From assembly GCA_024472245.1 (NCBI GenBank), contig JANBXD010000007.1:1612001-1676000 (forward strand): a stretch of 64,000 nt of DNA, read 5' to 3'. Source of the stretch: Beauveria sp. NWAFU-1. Its lineage: Eukaryota; Ascomycota; Sordariomycetes; Hypocreales; Cordycipitaceae. The notes under the pieces are model-generated. The model was not told where the DNA came from. It worked only from the letters and a program-made list of their open reading frames with translations, and ran no database searches. The translations under genes and the position numbers were made by a program. Of the stretch, positions 11,669 through 22,959 are shown piece after piece. Position 1 is the first letter of the stretch. Every line of letters starts with the position of its first letter.

Positions 11669-11930
11669 AGTAGTAAAGTAATACTAGATAGAGTAGAAAG
11701 CTATAAATTCTAGGTAATAAGGGTATATTATATATAAATAAATTAATATTAAAAGAGAAAATAAGAAAAATAAGGGAATCTATAAAAATAAAGCCTTTTA
11801 AAATAAATAAGCTAAAAAAGTTATTAACTTATATAATAAAATAAAAGTAAATATATAAGACTAGACTTAAGCTTATATAAACTTAAGATAAAATATAATT
11901 AAATATAATAAGCTAAATAAGTAAAAATAA

Positions 11931-12087
11931 AAAGTCTTATAGTAATTACTAATAAATATATATATAAAAAGGGTCTAATAAAAGATATAAAGAAAAATAT
12001 ATTTTTTATTTTATTTTTTTATTTTTTATATCTTCTATTAGACTTTTTCTTCTATATATCTATTAATAATTACTATATTAACTCTTA
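11931..12087. repeat. Imperfect long inverted repeat (MITE-like or RIP-altered palindrome)
   Basis: Arms of about 50 bp (about 11938-11988 and 12028-12076) are near-perfect reverse complements. ATAGTAATTACTAATA on the left pairs with TATTAATAATTACTAT on the right, and GTCTAATAAAAGATAT pairs with ATATCTTCTATTAGAC. They surround an A/T-only loop of about 40 bp. Most mismatches are transitions, as expected if RIP hit the two strands differently. It could be a small terminal-inverted-repeat element. Confidence 0.6.
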
Positions 12088-12687
12088 AGAACTATTTTAT
12101 AATTATTACTTAATATATTACTTTATACTTATCTTACTTAATTTACATCTTAAGAAATAGAAGACTAACCATAGATCAGGATTAAGCTGTCATTATATTT
12201 AGCTACCTGTCAACTGTGCCTGTTTCTGACTAAAGCACTAACCAATGTTGCTGCGGGCGTATATTAAGGTATATGACAAAGACTTGATGACTGTTCTATG
12301 AACTATGGCCATGTCCTACTGGGAGAGTATTGCGTGGTAAACTGGCAGCTCGTACTTTGTTTGCTATTCGACAGCCGATCATGCTCAACGACTTAACCAG
12401 TCCTTCATAACCTGGCCATTGCCAACACCAACACCAGCACGTCTTTCTACGCAGTGCTTACTACATCCATGCTAAAAGTTTTCTGCTTGTCCATCTTTTT
12501 ATGCCTGTGACTTATTATTGGTGCCCGCGTTGTATTGGCAATAGCGATCGCTGATTTATCAGGCGAGCAGTATTTGCTAGTTGAATTGCAGCAGCGACTA
12601 TGTCAGGTAAAACAGGGTGATCTCTAGGTGGGCGGCTGAGGGATATAATAAAAACTAGTATCCTTTCTTCCTGGAAATGGACAATTA

Positions 12688-13650
12688 TTACGCGGGTCTC
12701 CCTTTGAACTGGAACTCTTCCTTCGAGCCAGTCGGCCAATCTAGTTCCATTTCGTCCACAATGGCCCTCTCCGCGGCCCAGTCCTGGATTGCAGCAAAGT
12801 TGCGACAAGTGTGCTGCACATAGAGTGTCGGCAGTGGCTGTCGTTTCAACTCATCGTATACCCAAGTCAGAGGCGTCACATCCGAGTGACACATGACGGT
12901 GAGCCTGAGACTGTCGATGCAGTGGCTCAGGTGATTGGCATCGTGAGATGTGTGGTTGAAGATGGTGTCGTCACCATCGGTTGCAAAGAGGTCGTGGAAT
13001 ATAGTAGAGTATCGTTCTGGATACAAAGCCATGCGGACATTATTGAGGCAGTGGAGCTGGTGAAAAACACCGAGCTGAATAGGGTATTGGCCAGAAGTGT
13101 GTGGGAGCGCTGCAGTCTCGTTGGGGAGCTTGGAGGCCTCGGAGGAGGAGAGTCGTGAAAGTCCAACTGTAACGCGTTAGATCAGGCGTGGGAAAGATCA
13201 CGAGCAGTTCCCTGCTAGTTGTGAAGTGTAGAAAAGCTCACATTCGTAAAGCTCATTCCATAATTGGTCCGTCTTGTCGGTCGGCATCCCATTTTCTCCG
13301 CTGGCCATATAGGAGGTCTTGTGTGCCAGATTCTCCGGCCACAACTCAGTCACGTATTGGATCGCGTTCGTCGCAGGCGCTATGTGTCGAGATTAGCAGT
13401 CAACAGTATTGTGGGAGCCGTGCCAGTGACATGGCGCACAGTAGAGTTTCTGGCCCGACTCAACCTTGCGAAGGAACAAAGTGCCTGACAGCAGCGCGAT
13501 GATGAAATATAGCACAGAAATGTGGCCAGTGTTACGCGAAATGCGAACAGGTCGCAAGCCTGAAGTGCCATGCTCTCCACCGACGCGCCAGTCCTCCTTC
13601 TCAATCCGCCGACTTTCTAAAAGACTATATCTGGTGGAATCCTCCGCCAT
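12688..13650 (-). CDS. UstYa-family (DUF3328) oxidase, first of a pair
   Basis: Three exons (13650-13440, 13379-13242, 13166-12688; 275 aa) with introns of 60 nt (GTGCGC donor, GCTAAT branch) and 75 nt (GTGAGC donor, CAG acceptor). A transmembrane segment (ISVLYFIIALLSGTLFL) at about residues 47-63 follows a short polar N-terminus. The spliced joint gives YSPA..AIQYV, the canonical start of the UstYa luminal domain. The two hallmark metal-type motifs are intact: HQLHC (H152-H155-C156) and HLSHC (H195-H198-C199), the latter followed by LRLTVMCHSDVTPLTW. UstYa proteins carry out oxidative macrocyclisation and related steps on dikaritin RiPP core peptides and act in other fungal pathways. The gene is divergent from the precursor at 14087 across 436 bp, and a second UstYa gene lies beyond the precursor. 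The family assignment is secure; the reaction is inferred. Confidence 0.92.
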
Positions 13651-14086
13651 AATTTTGCTGTTATTTGCTGACCAAAAAACGGTGCAATAAAATAAACAAG
13701 AAGATGCAACAAAAATACTAACGTTATACAAAAACCGCTGTGAGTTCTAGATGCAAAATAGAGTGCGGGACGCCACCTAAATTACTAACGCAGCAAGGAG
13801 CTCTACGTGAGCAAGTCCTACACCACTTTATTCTAAGTGGTCGCCCCCTGTTAGTTCGATGCAAATCACAGAACAATGATGGCAGACAAATTACTCAGCC
13901 CTGTTTTCTGAGTCATCGACAGTATAGCACAGTGTAGTACTATGTACATGTATACTGTGGAAAGGTGCTAATAGTTCTATAGTATGAATTTCGGTATAAA
14001 AGCGGTGACTGCTGTGCTAGGCGGGGATTAGAGAAGCCAAACCTTATCTCCCCATCTGGACTCACAACCAAAGCCTCTTAAGAAAC
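13651..14086. promoter_or_regulatory. Shared divergent promoter of UstYa gene 1 and the precursor peptide gene
   Basis: This interval lies between two divergently transcribed start codons. A TATA box (TATAAAAG, 13995-14002) stands about 85 bp before the precursor ATG, suiting a strongly expressed small secreted peptide. No clear binding motif for the bZIP regulator was recognised within it. Confidence 0.6.
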
Positions 14087-14390
14087 ATGAAGGTTTCCGC
14101 TTGCTCTGCCCTCTTCATTCTACTAGGTGCTACTGCAGCAGCACCAACTGGTATGTCAAAGAAAATCTCATGTAATAATTTCATAGCTAATGGCCTTTAT
14201 ATAATACCAAGCAGCCGAGAGCAATGCTCCTGGTGTCAAACGAGACTTCTTCCCGAGGAAGGCTTTAAACATCCTGGATAAGAAAGACTCAGATGATACA
14301 TGGAGCACTGTCGGTAATGCTAATAAGCGAAACATTCTGGACAAGAAGGATGAAGATGACAAATGGAGCACTACCGGTAATGCTCATTAG
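14087..14390 (+). CDS. Putative kexin-processed RiPP precursor peptide with tandem core repeats
   Basis: Exon 1 (14087-14150) encodes a secretion signal (MKVSACSALFILLGATAAA). A 61-nt intron (GTATGT donor, GCTAAT branch, AAG acceptor at 14211) leads to exon 2 (14212-14390), giving 80 aa. After a short spacer with a Lys-Arg (31-32) come two copies of a 21-residue unit starting NILDKKD. Each holds a Trp in the motif WSTxGNA, and the first ends in Lys-Arg (60-61). A signal peptide followed by repeated cores at dibasic kexin sites is the architecture of dikaritin RiPP precursors (ustiloxin, asperipin types). The two flanking UstYa genes strongly support this. The stop at 14388 falls where the other copy has the Lys of its KR, and a broken third copy follows. 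An alpha-type pheromone precursor is the main alternative, but the context disfavours it. The core is not one I recognise. Confidence 0.75.
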
Positions 14391-14454
14391 CGAAACATTT
14401 AACAAGAAGGATGAAAATTATCCATGGGGGGCTACTGACGGCAACGCTAAGTAG
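14391..14454 (+). pseudogene. Degenerate third copy of the precursor core repeat
   Basis: Directly after the precursor stop, the DNA still resembles the repeat unit: an RNI-like start, then KKDEN, a Trp, and a GNAK ending with a TAG at 14452-14454. It is cut off by the nonsense codon at 14388 and by a small deletion just after the RNI codons that shifts the frame. This indicates an ancestral precursor with at least three cores. Confidence 0.7.
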
Positions 14455-15024
14455 CCTGGTATAGTTCACTTCTAAATACCAAGTCCTCCTGTTTACACAT
14501 GTCTCCTTGATATATCCCTCGAGGTTCTTAGATAGTGTGGTTCTGATAACGATTAATAAATTACAAGATTAATGAAGTATCTTTTCTATGATGAATACTT
14601 CCTTTCATAACCCCTCAACTGTACTGCCTACTGGCTCTAGTATCTACCTGTTCTTTATTTTCCCCTACGTCTACAGCGTATAAGAAAGCGTTCTTTTTAA
14701 CTCTCACGAATTTGTATTTCTCCTTTTATAATAATTTAGTCTAACATTATGCTGGCACGGATAGGGATTTAATTTGCGAAGCAAAAGCTTATCATAAGCT
14801 CTAGCACGAGCTTACAAGGACAAACAATTATACCCTGACGGCCAAACAAATAGATAGCTTCGTATACAATTTGCGAGATAGTCACTGCCATTCGTCCGCG
14901 GGCTATGATTCTAGATAAAAGGTCTGCTAATATCTAAATCTGATAACGAAGTCTATACTTCTGGTGAAGGGAAAAATTCCAACTCGCGGCTCTCAATAAC
15001 ACGAGTATTTCCTCGCTGCCTGCT

Positions 15025-15785
15025 TCAGCAAGTAGTAGAACAGTGACGCTTAGATCTTAGCGCATATATATGAGATGTGTCATAGCAAGTTCGCAAGTCT
15101 TGGAACCCAGAAATTACCTTCGGTCCAGCGTTGTTATGCGATAGTTCCGCCCGCTCGATCGTGTCGTCGCCGTAACATAGTATAGCCTGCTCAAGTCAGA
15201 AAGGTTGGAGGCCTTCAAAGGAAGTCGCGTACTTTCCGCAAGTAATCCAAACAGTGAGGCCAATGCGCATTATCTTTTGAGTCGATTCCAATATCGCTTC
15301 CCTCCCGCGACTCTTGAAGGGCTTTCCGTATTGATGCTAAGCAATGAAGCTGATGGAACCTTGTCTCAATTAGCAGTAGCAAACGGTTTCCAACGCTCCA
15401 CCACCCACATGGTAATAGAGCCCACTTGAGTCTGTCCACCCTCTAATCCTATCGAGGTCATGATGATCGGGGATTGGCCCGTTTCGTTCCAGAGACTGTC
15501 ATATCTATGATCAAGCGATTGATAGGCTTGATCACTTTCAAATCTGGCCTCGAACGTTTGAGTGTGGTCCGAATCGTTCTTGTAGCAGCGCGATGCTTCT
15601 TCATAAAAATGTAAGATAAAGGCAAGCTGAAGAATAAAAAGAAAAGACACAGCGGCGACTCTGAACGAAAAACAGTATAGCGGCTTGCGAGAATTCTGTT
15701 TCCACTCAACCCCTTCATACTCGGTGCTGCAGCCTTCTGAAGACTCCGCTCCTAGGTGTGAGGTCAAGGGATAATAGTAGGGCAT
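15025..15785 (-). CDS. UstYa-family (DUF3328) oxidase, second of a pair
   Basis: Three exons (15785-15409, 15359-15233, 15186-15025; 221 aa) with introns of 49 nt (GTGGGT donor, GCTAAT branch) and 46 nt (GTACGC donor, CTGAC branch). One transmembrane segment (AAVSFLFILQLAFILHFY) lies near residues 45-62. The luminal domain has both HxxHC motifs: HQLHC (H128-H131-C132) and HWPHC (H158-H161-C162). After splicing it continues LDYLRKAILCYGDDTIERAE, the usual context of the second motif. The start at 15785 (MPYYYPLTSH) resembles other family N-termini, and an in-frame extension to 15830 lacks an ATG. It is shorter than its partner and diverged in sequence. Dikaritin pathways commonly use two UstYa homologues acting in turn on one precursor, and this pair flanks the candidate precursor. 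Family assignment secure; role inferred. Confidence 0.88.
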
Positions 15786-16139
15786 CTTCAACTTTTTGAT
15801 TGCATCGAGAGAATGACTTAATGAAAGCATCTTAGGGTACGGAAAACGGAAGATACTATCGGTCTATGCGGGCTGTAGTTGAGATGCTCGTAAGCCGTGT
15901 GTCCAGCAGCTTCTTGTCACTGGCCTCCTCCGTGGCGTGGGCTGCAAGTGGCCCTTTACGAAGTACGGACAACTGCTACGGAGTACGGACAGACTTACTA
16001 GGCAAAACTTGCTGCGTAATACTCATTACGTTATTACACGGCTTACGTGGGGTACCGAGTACAGAGGTGACTTTAGTAGACTGTACTAGCTTTAGTATAG
16101 GTAAGCCGGAGCTAATGCGCAGTAATATCGTATTAGGTT

Positions 16140-16620
16140 AAAAGTCGTTAACTATCCTAAAACGGTATATTATATATTTTAATAAATCTATATCTATATA
16201 TTATAATATATAACTTACTTAAAATATTTAATTGTTTTTATAATATTATTAATCTTTTAATTATTTAAAGAACTTTTAAAATATTATTATTTATTTTAAA
16301 AGATTTATTATAATATCTAAATCTTTTTAAAGTTATAAAAAAACTTAATAAACTATTTTTTCTAAATACTAAAAACTATATATAAATTATTAATAAATTA
16401 TTAAATAGTTAATATATTATATTATATTCTTTTTATAAATAATATAACATTTTTTTATTTTTTTCATGAATATTTTAATTTTAAATATAAAAATTAGCTT
16501 TTATTTTAAATAAAAGTATTATATTATAAGTCTATAAGTCTAATTACTTATTATATTATTTTATATTAATAGAAAAACTATAATTAGGCTATAAATTATC
16601 TTAGTCTAGATATAAAAAAA
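16140..16620. repeat. AT-rich RIP-like block
   Basis: A 480-bp stretch of TA/AA/TT-rich DNA without coding potential separates UstYa gene 2 from the ABC transporter. It probably is a RIP-mutated repeat remnant too decayed to classify. Just upstream, ATTACGTTAT at 16025-16034 resembles the TTACGTAA-type site of Yap/GCN4-like bZIP factors; this is a weak candidate only. Confidence 0.6.
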
Positions 16621-16876
16621 TCATATATTATTAAGTAGGGATAGGTAGTCGCAGACTTTTGGCTACCTGCTGTTATATGACTGTAGAAATACGGCCTGAT
16701 TATTGTTAGATGGTCACGGCGGAAGAGCATTGTGTCTATGACAGCGTGCCAGCCTCCGTCCACATTTCGAAGAATTTGTTGTTTGTCCAAAAAGCTCTGG
16801 GCTGCAATTCTCATCCATGTGCACTTGTGTAGTGCTTTGACTTGACTAACTGCGAAATTTAGCCCCTAGCAGCATC

Positions 16877-19800
16877 ATGTATTCCGACCGCGATGGGACT
16901 GCTACCAAACTGTCTCAATCCGCCTACGATAACCGCGTGCGATTTCTCCGCCTTGCCACCAGTGCGCTGATATCCATTGGCTTTGGCGCTGCAATTGCTG
17001 ATGGGGAGTATTATGGCCGTGCTAGATCTGAGTGGCCGGCCGACTCTGTCTGGGGGCTCCATTGGCATCAGTTACTTTGGGTACGTCTGACAGCTGATGC
17101 GGGGTTGGTCACGTCCAAAATAGATCGCGTCAACGCTTTTGTGCTGTCGTTTTGCTTACATCTGCATTTTTCGTAGCCTATTCTCTGGTTTCACACCATT
17201 GCTCTATATATGCAGCAAGATCCGATTTCTACTCATCATTCAGCCCTGCGCGGTGCACTACTGTCTTCAATGCTGATCGTCTCTCGACTGCTCAGCAAGT
17301 TACCAGACAGGAAGACCAGCGAGTTCGCGTTGCGCGTGCCTCTTCAACTGTTCTGTGCCGTTATATGTGTCTTCGTACAGCTTTCGACCCCACGCCGTCC
17401 CCAACTGTTTACAAACGAAGGACATGCTGTTGATGCCGAAAGCAGTTCCTCTGTATTAGTGCGATACTCGATGATCTGGTGCCATGCTGCACTGGACATT
17501 GCCAGCAAGTCAGATACTTTGAGCACAATGCCCGCTCTAAACTTTGAAACAAAAGCTTCAAGTCAATCCGTAATTACTGTGCCATCTTCGAGGCCGTACG
17601 TTTGGAATCGCATCCTGGTTGAGCGCCTTTCGACCTTTGTCAAACAGTACGTCGTCGTCGCCATGCGCGCCGCCTTTGCTTTTGCCCCTCCATACTGCCT
17701 AGAACGTCTTCTCCAGTGCCTGGAAAGCTCAGAAACCGTCAGCAGTAGGGCTTGGATGTGGTTCGCGGGGATGGGAGCTTCCGCTATCGTCGAGACCGTC
17801 GCTAGCAACCACACGGCATGGACCCAGATGTCGGAGATAGGCATACCCGTCAAGGCCCAACTCATAGACTCCATCTTTCGCAAACAGCTGCGCAGGAAAG
17901 ACTCCAGAGAAGAGAAAACTGTATCCAAGCGAGCGTCGCAAGTCCCTGACGTCATCAACGTTGTGTCCGCCGACTCCAACGCGCTATCATTTTACGCGGC
18001 CATTGCCTACATTCTTCCCTTCCGACTTTTCAAGTTTCTTCTCGCCGTCGTGTTTCTGTACTGGCTTCTCGGATGGCAGAGCACGCTCGCTGCTGTGGCG
18101 GCAACTCTGGCATGCTTTTCAGGTCACCGTTTCACAGTCAAGCAGACAAACGCAGCGCGAAAAACGCTTCGGTCGTCTCGCGATCGCACCACGGCGGTTT
18201 TGAGAGAAGCATTCTTTTCACTCCGTGAGATCAAATTTGCCTCTCTTGAGTCGCAATGGGAGACGCACATAGATGCCGTCCGCGAGCAAGAACTCCGTGA
18301 TCTAAGCTGGAGCCGGACCGCTGTAACCATCCGCGGAATTTGGGATACGGCTGGTCCATTTTTGGTGGTCATCGCTGCATTATGTGCATACATATATACC
18401 GGTGGAGACATCACTCCGTCTATTGTGTTCCCAATGATCAATGTGCTGTACCAGCTGCAGGACACATTGAGTTTCGTTCCCACGGCGCTGAACGACTATT
18501 TCCACTCCATAGATACCTCTGGCCGCATCGACAAATATTTGGCATCTTCGGAACAACCAATACTTGTCGAGCCGTCTCCTACTGGAAGTATTATCCTTGA
18601 AGATGTAACCATTGCGTGGCCTTCAGATCATGTTGGTGAAGTTGGAGACGATCTTGAATCAGAAACTGGACCCGGAAGATTTTCGCTCCAGGATCTAAAT
18701 ATGGAATTTCCCTTTGGCGAATTAAGTATCGTGTCTGGAAAGACAGGTTCAGGCAAAAGCCTATTGCTCGCGGGTATTCTGGACGAGGCAGAGCTTGTCC
18801 AAGGTCACGTCAAGGCACCATCTGCCCAAGGCTGCCCAAGCTCCGTGGCATATGTGGCTCAGGCTCCCTGGCTACACAGTGGTACAATACAGGAGAACAT
18901 CCTGTTTGGTAGCCCACTAGACCAAGAAAGATACAATCGAGTCATCGCCGCGTGCGCACTCGTACCCGATTTTCATGCTCTTGCCGACAGAGACCAAACG
19001 CAAATCGGCCGGCGTGGTGTCAAACTGAGTGGAGGGCAGCGCACACGAGTCGCGTTTGCTCGGGCTCTGTACTCTTCCGCGAAAACCCTGATCCTCGACG
19101 ACATATTCTCTACTCTAGACACACATGTGTCGAAGGAGATTTTATACGCTTTGACAGGGGACATCTGCAAGGGTCGAACCAGGGTTTTGGTGACGCACCA
19201 CGTCTCACTGTGCTTGCCTCATGCCAAATACCTAGTTCACTTGGAAAACAACAAGGCCTTATACTCTGGAGCACCTGGCTCTGCACCGAAAAGCATACTG
19301 CATCTGGATGCCGAGGACACAAATGGAAAACGCACATCGGGACCGGCATCAGCGTCGTCTACTTCGAGCCACACGGGTGTGGCTACCAAGGTCGGCACTG
19401 GAGACGCAATTGAAAGAAAAGCAGCCTCAATATCTGAATGGAATTCTTATCGAAGCTACTTTATCGCTGCAGGCGGTATCCAATTTGGAGCTACCTTTGT
19501 GTTATTGTTAGTTGTGAGTAGGTTACTGAACGCGCTTACTTCGTACCTACTGGGCCGCATCAAGTCGCATGACCCATCGAGGGCTAATTCATCGGAATCG
19601 ATCACTTTTCAAGAAGATCCTACATTATTCTACAGCATTGCTCTGTATATAGGTGCCGTTGCGTTGGTGATTATCACAACATCGCTCTCGAAGCTCCATA
19701 CAGATGCTTCAACGCTACGTGCAGCCAGAGTTTTATTTCGTCGAATGACATTTACAGTACTTCGAATGCCTTTAATATGGCTAGATGAAACACCCGTTGG

Positions 19801-21277
19801 GGCAATGTTGAAGGCTTTTACGGTCGATGTACGATCCGTTGACGAGTTGGTTCTTGCTACTCTAGCATCGTTCATCGACGGTGCCATCAATGTTCTCACA
19901 GCAATTTGTATCGGGTATAAAACTTTCTCATCTATCCTGTAAGTCACGGATACTAATGAACATAGGCTGTATACTTCCAAATACACCAGTATAGCCACCA
20001 TTCTGCTGGTTGCCTGGTGCTGTCAGCTCGTTTCACGCTATAAGAAAGCCGGCGCTATGGTAAGGCGCACAGATGGAGGGCCGATGGCCGATATTCTCGA
20101 GCATGTAACAAGTACATCTACGGGAATAGCCACCATCAGAGCGTTCGGCGCTAGCAATACCTATATTGAGGCCATGCAGCGTTACCTTGACGCAGAGTCG
20201 ACAGCGAAGCGACACTTCTACATCTTCAGCCGTTGGCTAACTTTACAGATGAGTCTGTTGGGCATCGTTTTTGCCATGGTTACGGGCGTCCTTCTTCTTA
20301 CATCGGACTCCACAAACAATGTGGCACGTGTTGGGTTCTCATTGACCTTTGTCATGTCGTTGAGCAACATGATCAGCACTACATTCAGCAAATTTGGCTT
20401 TCTCGAATTATACATGAGTTCCATATCGTCTGTCATGCAGTATACCAAACTCGATATAGAGGACCCAAGTGGGAATGATGTTGCCGCCGACTGGCCGTCG
20501 GCGGGGCAGATTGACGTTCACGATCTACAAGTCAGCTACTCGGCTAGCCTCCCACCAGCCTTGAAATCCGTCTCCTTCCACGTCAAACCAGGAGAAAAAG
20601 TTGGGATCGTCGGCCGCACGGGCGCTGGAAAATCATCCTTGACGCTGTCGCTCCTCCGCCTTCTTGATGTTCAAAACGGGGGCATAAGCATCGATTCCAT
20701 TGACATTTCGACCCTTAAGGTGGGAGATCTACGTTCAAGGATTGGATTCATTCCCCAGGCCCCAACACTGTTTTGCGGGACTATTCGATCCAATCTAGAT
20801 TACTTTATGCAGGTATCTGATAGCAAAATCAACGATGCACTGCGACACGTTGGGCTTCTGGCCGAGGAAGGCGGTACGAATACAGGCCGATTCACTGCGG
20901 AATCGCCCGTCGCCACGGGCGGTGCAAACATGTCGCACGGACAGAGGCAGCTATTATGCCTAGCCCGGATCATCCTCAAGGATCCAAAGGTTATCATACT
21001 TGATGAGGCAACGTCGGCTGTGGATGGCGAGACAGATACAATGATTCAAGACATCATACGGAAACTATTTCACGGTACATTGATCGTGGTAGCACATCGA
21101 CTGGAGACTATAGTATTATTTGATAGGATTTTGGTTATGGGAGATGGTACATTGCTCGAAGACGGGACTCCGGAAGAGCTGCTGAACCGTAATGGGGCGT
21201 TCTACAGTCTAGTAGAAGAAAGCCAAAATAGTGCTTTTTTAAAGCAAACGATTTTAATGAAAGAGACAGTATATTGA
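16877..21277 (+). CDS. Full-length ABCC (MRP-type) ABC transporter 1, RiPP-locus exporter candidate
   Basis: Exons 16877-17080, 17177-19938 and 19990-21277 (1417 aa). Intron 1 is 96 nt. Intron 2 is 51 nt with GTAAGT donor, TACTAAT branch and CAG acceptor; another donor near 19913 would also keep frame. The order is an N-terminal helical region, TMD1, NBD1, TMD2, NBD2. NBD1 has Walker A GKTGSGKS (589-596), signature LSGGQ (685-689) and LILDD (706-710), with Asp in place of the catalytic Glu as is common in ABCC NBD1. NBD2 is complete: GRTGAGKS (1197-1204), signature MSHGQ (1303-1307), ILDEA with Glu1328, and the AHR H-loop. The asymmetric ATP sites are those of ABCC exporters, which pump conjugates, drugs and peptides across plasma or vacuolar membranes. 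It lies between the UstYa pair and the bZIP gene, so export of the RiPP product is likely (inference). Confidence 0.92.
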
Positions 21278-21352
21278 GGAATCATACACATTTTTCCATA
21301 AGAAACATTCCGCATTGCTTGCCTTCCCGACGTCTTCATATACCGACCCTAG

Positions 21353-22894
21353 TTATAATGATAATTGGACTTCTTCGGGTATTATAGTAATAAGTCTAAG
21401 ATCTGTAGAATTTGTTGTTTGTTCCAGATACCTGAACAATAAATCATCAAATTGATGGCAAGAGCAAGATTCGCGCGACCCCTGAGCGGCAGGGAATGGT
21501 TGGTCGACATCAGCCCCATGAGCAACGTCCACCAATGCGGGCACTGCATCAGATTTAGAACTATGTGACCAATCACTAGAAAAGTTAGGGTTTCTCACTT
21601 TATTCATAGACTCGACCGTCACCGCCAAAACATTCTTCTTGCTTATTTCTGCTGCAGGCTGGCAGCTGCCCTGAGGGAGGACATGCTCGACGTGCAGCAG
21701 GATGTCGACACGAGCTGCATCGACCTCTGCATTAAGCAGGCTCTCCGAAGCCTTGAAGATTGCATCATTCAACAGTCGCTGCTCCGATTGGCTCCAATGC
21801 ATGGATGATTCAAAGATGGATGCGATGATGCTGGGCAGTCGGCGGTTGCGACTCATCCATTGCTCGGACACGATTGAGGACGATTCTGTAAAGGTTTGGC
21901 TGTAATATAACCGAGCAACTGAGTCAAAACTGTCAAATCCCTGTTGCTCAATGTGCTCTAAAACAGATTCTATCTGTCGCTCTAAGGGTATTGGCGTTGC
22001 TTCTGTTTCTGTAGGAATCGTATTTTGGTCTGTTGCGTGCCTTGTAGCCTCGCCTGTCGCTGGAGTCGCATGTGAAAAGATGCTTAAGGGGTGGCCGTCC
22101 AAAGGCGTGATTTGTTCCGTAGTCCCCGTCCCATCACTCACTGGCGGGAAATCGAGACACAAAAACTGATCACATTCCAAAGGTGTTGTTGGAATTGTTT
22201 CTAAGCATGATGGTAAAATTATTGTTTGGGGATTCCCACTTAGCATTTCATCCGAAGACTCATTCGAGAGCAGGACACTGGACTCATCTCCGATCTCTAT
22301 TAAGTCACTGGACCTGTATTGCTCCGTATTGTCCAAAGCATGCGTGGACTCTAGTAAGTTTGTCCTTGGTTGGGAGAGCATCAATAGATTCGTGGCTATG
22401 CAAAGTCCGTTATTGGCAGGAACGTAATGTGCTGATCCTTCAAGCTCGGCCATTGATTGATCCACGACGTCTGCCGCTTTACGGTGAGAGCTAGGTAATT
22501 CGCGGCGCTTCGGAGTCGTATATATTTCTGCTGTCGGTATGCTGTGTGTCGGAGAGGCTGCGAATGAGGTAGCAGCTGCGGGCCTTGAGGGTTCCGCGAC
22601 GCTCTCTCTGGCGTTCTCAGGTTCGTCACCGGCCAGTGCAGATGCATTTTCGTATACATCGAGCCTTGCTTGCAGGTTCTTGAGTCGAGTCTTTACTCTG
22701 CTCCCTATTACAAATTAGCGTACATTCTTCTCTGATGCGCGACAGGGTCACATACTATAGTTTCTCTGGGCGAATCGATTCTGGATTCGTTTTCTTTCTG
22801 TAGCAGCACTCGTAGTTGGGCGATCGGTGGTGTGGTGCTCTGTCGCACCACAGCGATGGTTTGAAGCGGTAGAAATGCTTGGGATCGACGTCAT
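21353..22894 (-). CDS. bZIP transcription factor, candidate cluster regulator
   Basis: Exon 1 (22894-22756) and exon 2 (22704-21353) are joined across a 51-nt intron (GTATGT donor, TAATAG acceptor) and encode 496 aa. The intron falls inside the basic region: RKRIQNRFAQRNYRSRVKTRLKNLQARLD, residues about 36-64, is only formed by splicing. NRxAQRNYR-type basic regions belong to the Yap/AP-1-like fungal bZIP group, and the zipper is short. The remaining 400 residues are acidic, Ser/Thr/Gln-rich and low in known domains, with a Cys-containing ESCSCHQFDDLLFRYLEQ stretch near the C-terminus. It is convergent with the ABC transporter (76 bp between stops) and is the only regulator in the locus, so it is the natural candidate for pathway control. 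DNA-binding class secure; target genes inferred. Confidence 0.9.
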
Positions 22895-22959
22895 TGTTCA
22901 AGTCCTGATTCTTTATGGTGTTAGGAAGATAACTACAACGTAAGCCTTTACCCTCTACT

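Larger units (their letters stand above)
10950..12180. repeat. AT-rich, RIP-like block enclosing a solo LTR
   Basis: This block is dominated by TA, AA and TT with few CA/TG dinucleotides and no coding potential, the usual residue of RIP on repeated DNA. A GC-richer island at about 11270-11670 contains the solo LTR annotated separately. The block separates the CYP51/NRPS segment from the RiPP-like locus. Confidence 0.8.

Noticed and set aside
14087..14390. Alpha-pheromone precursor interpretation of the repeat peptide
   Set aside because: Repeats at KR sites fit, but the mature-pheromone-like WCWxxGQxC core is absent and two UstYa genes flank it.
15866..16141. 91-aa plus-strand frame between UstYa 2 and ABC1
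   Set aside because: No domain; runs into AT-rich debris and contains repeated ACGGAGTACGGA-type sequence.
19913..19965. Alternative intron in ABC1 from GTATAA to ACATAG
   Set aside because: Frame is kept, but the GTAAGT/TACTAAT/CAG intron at 19939-19989 has far better consensus signals.
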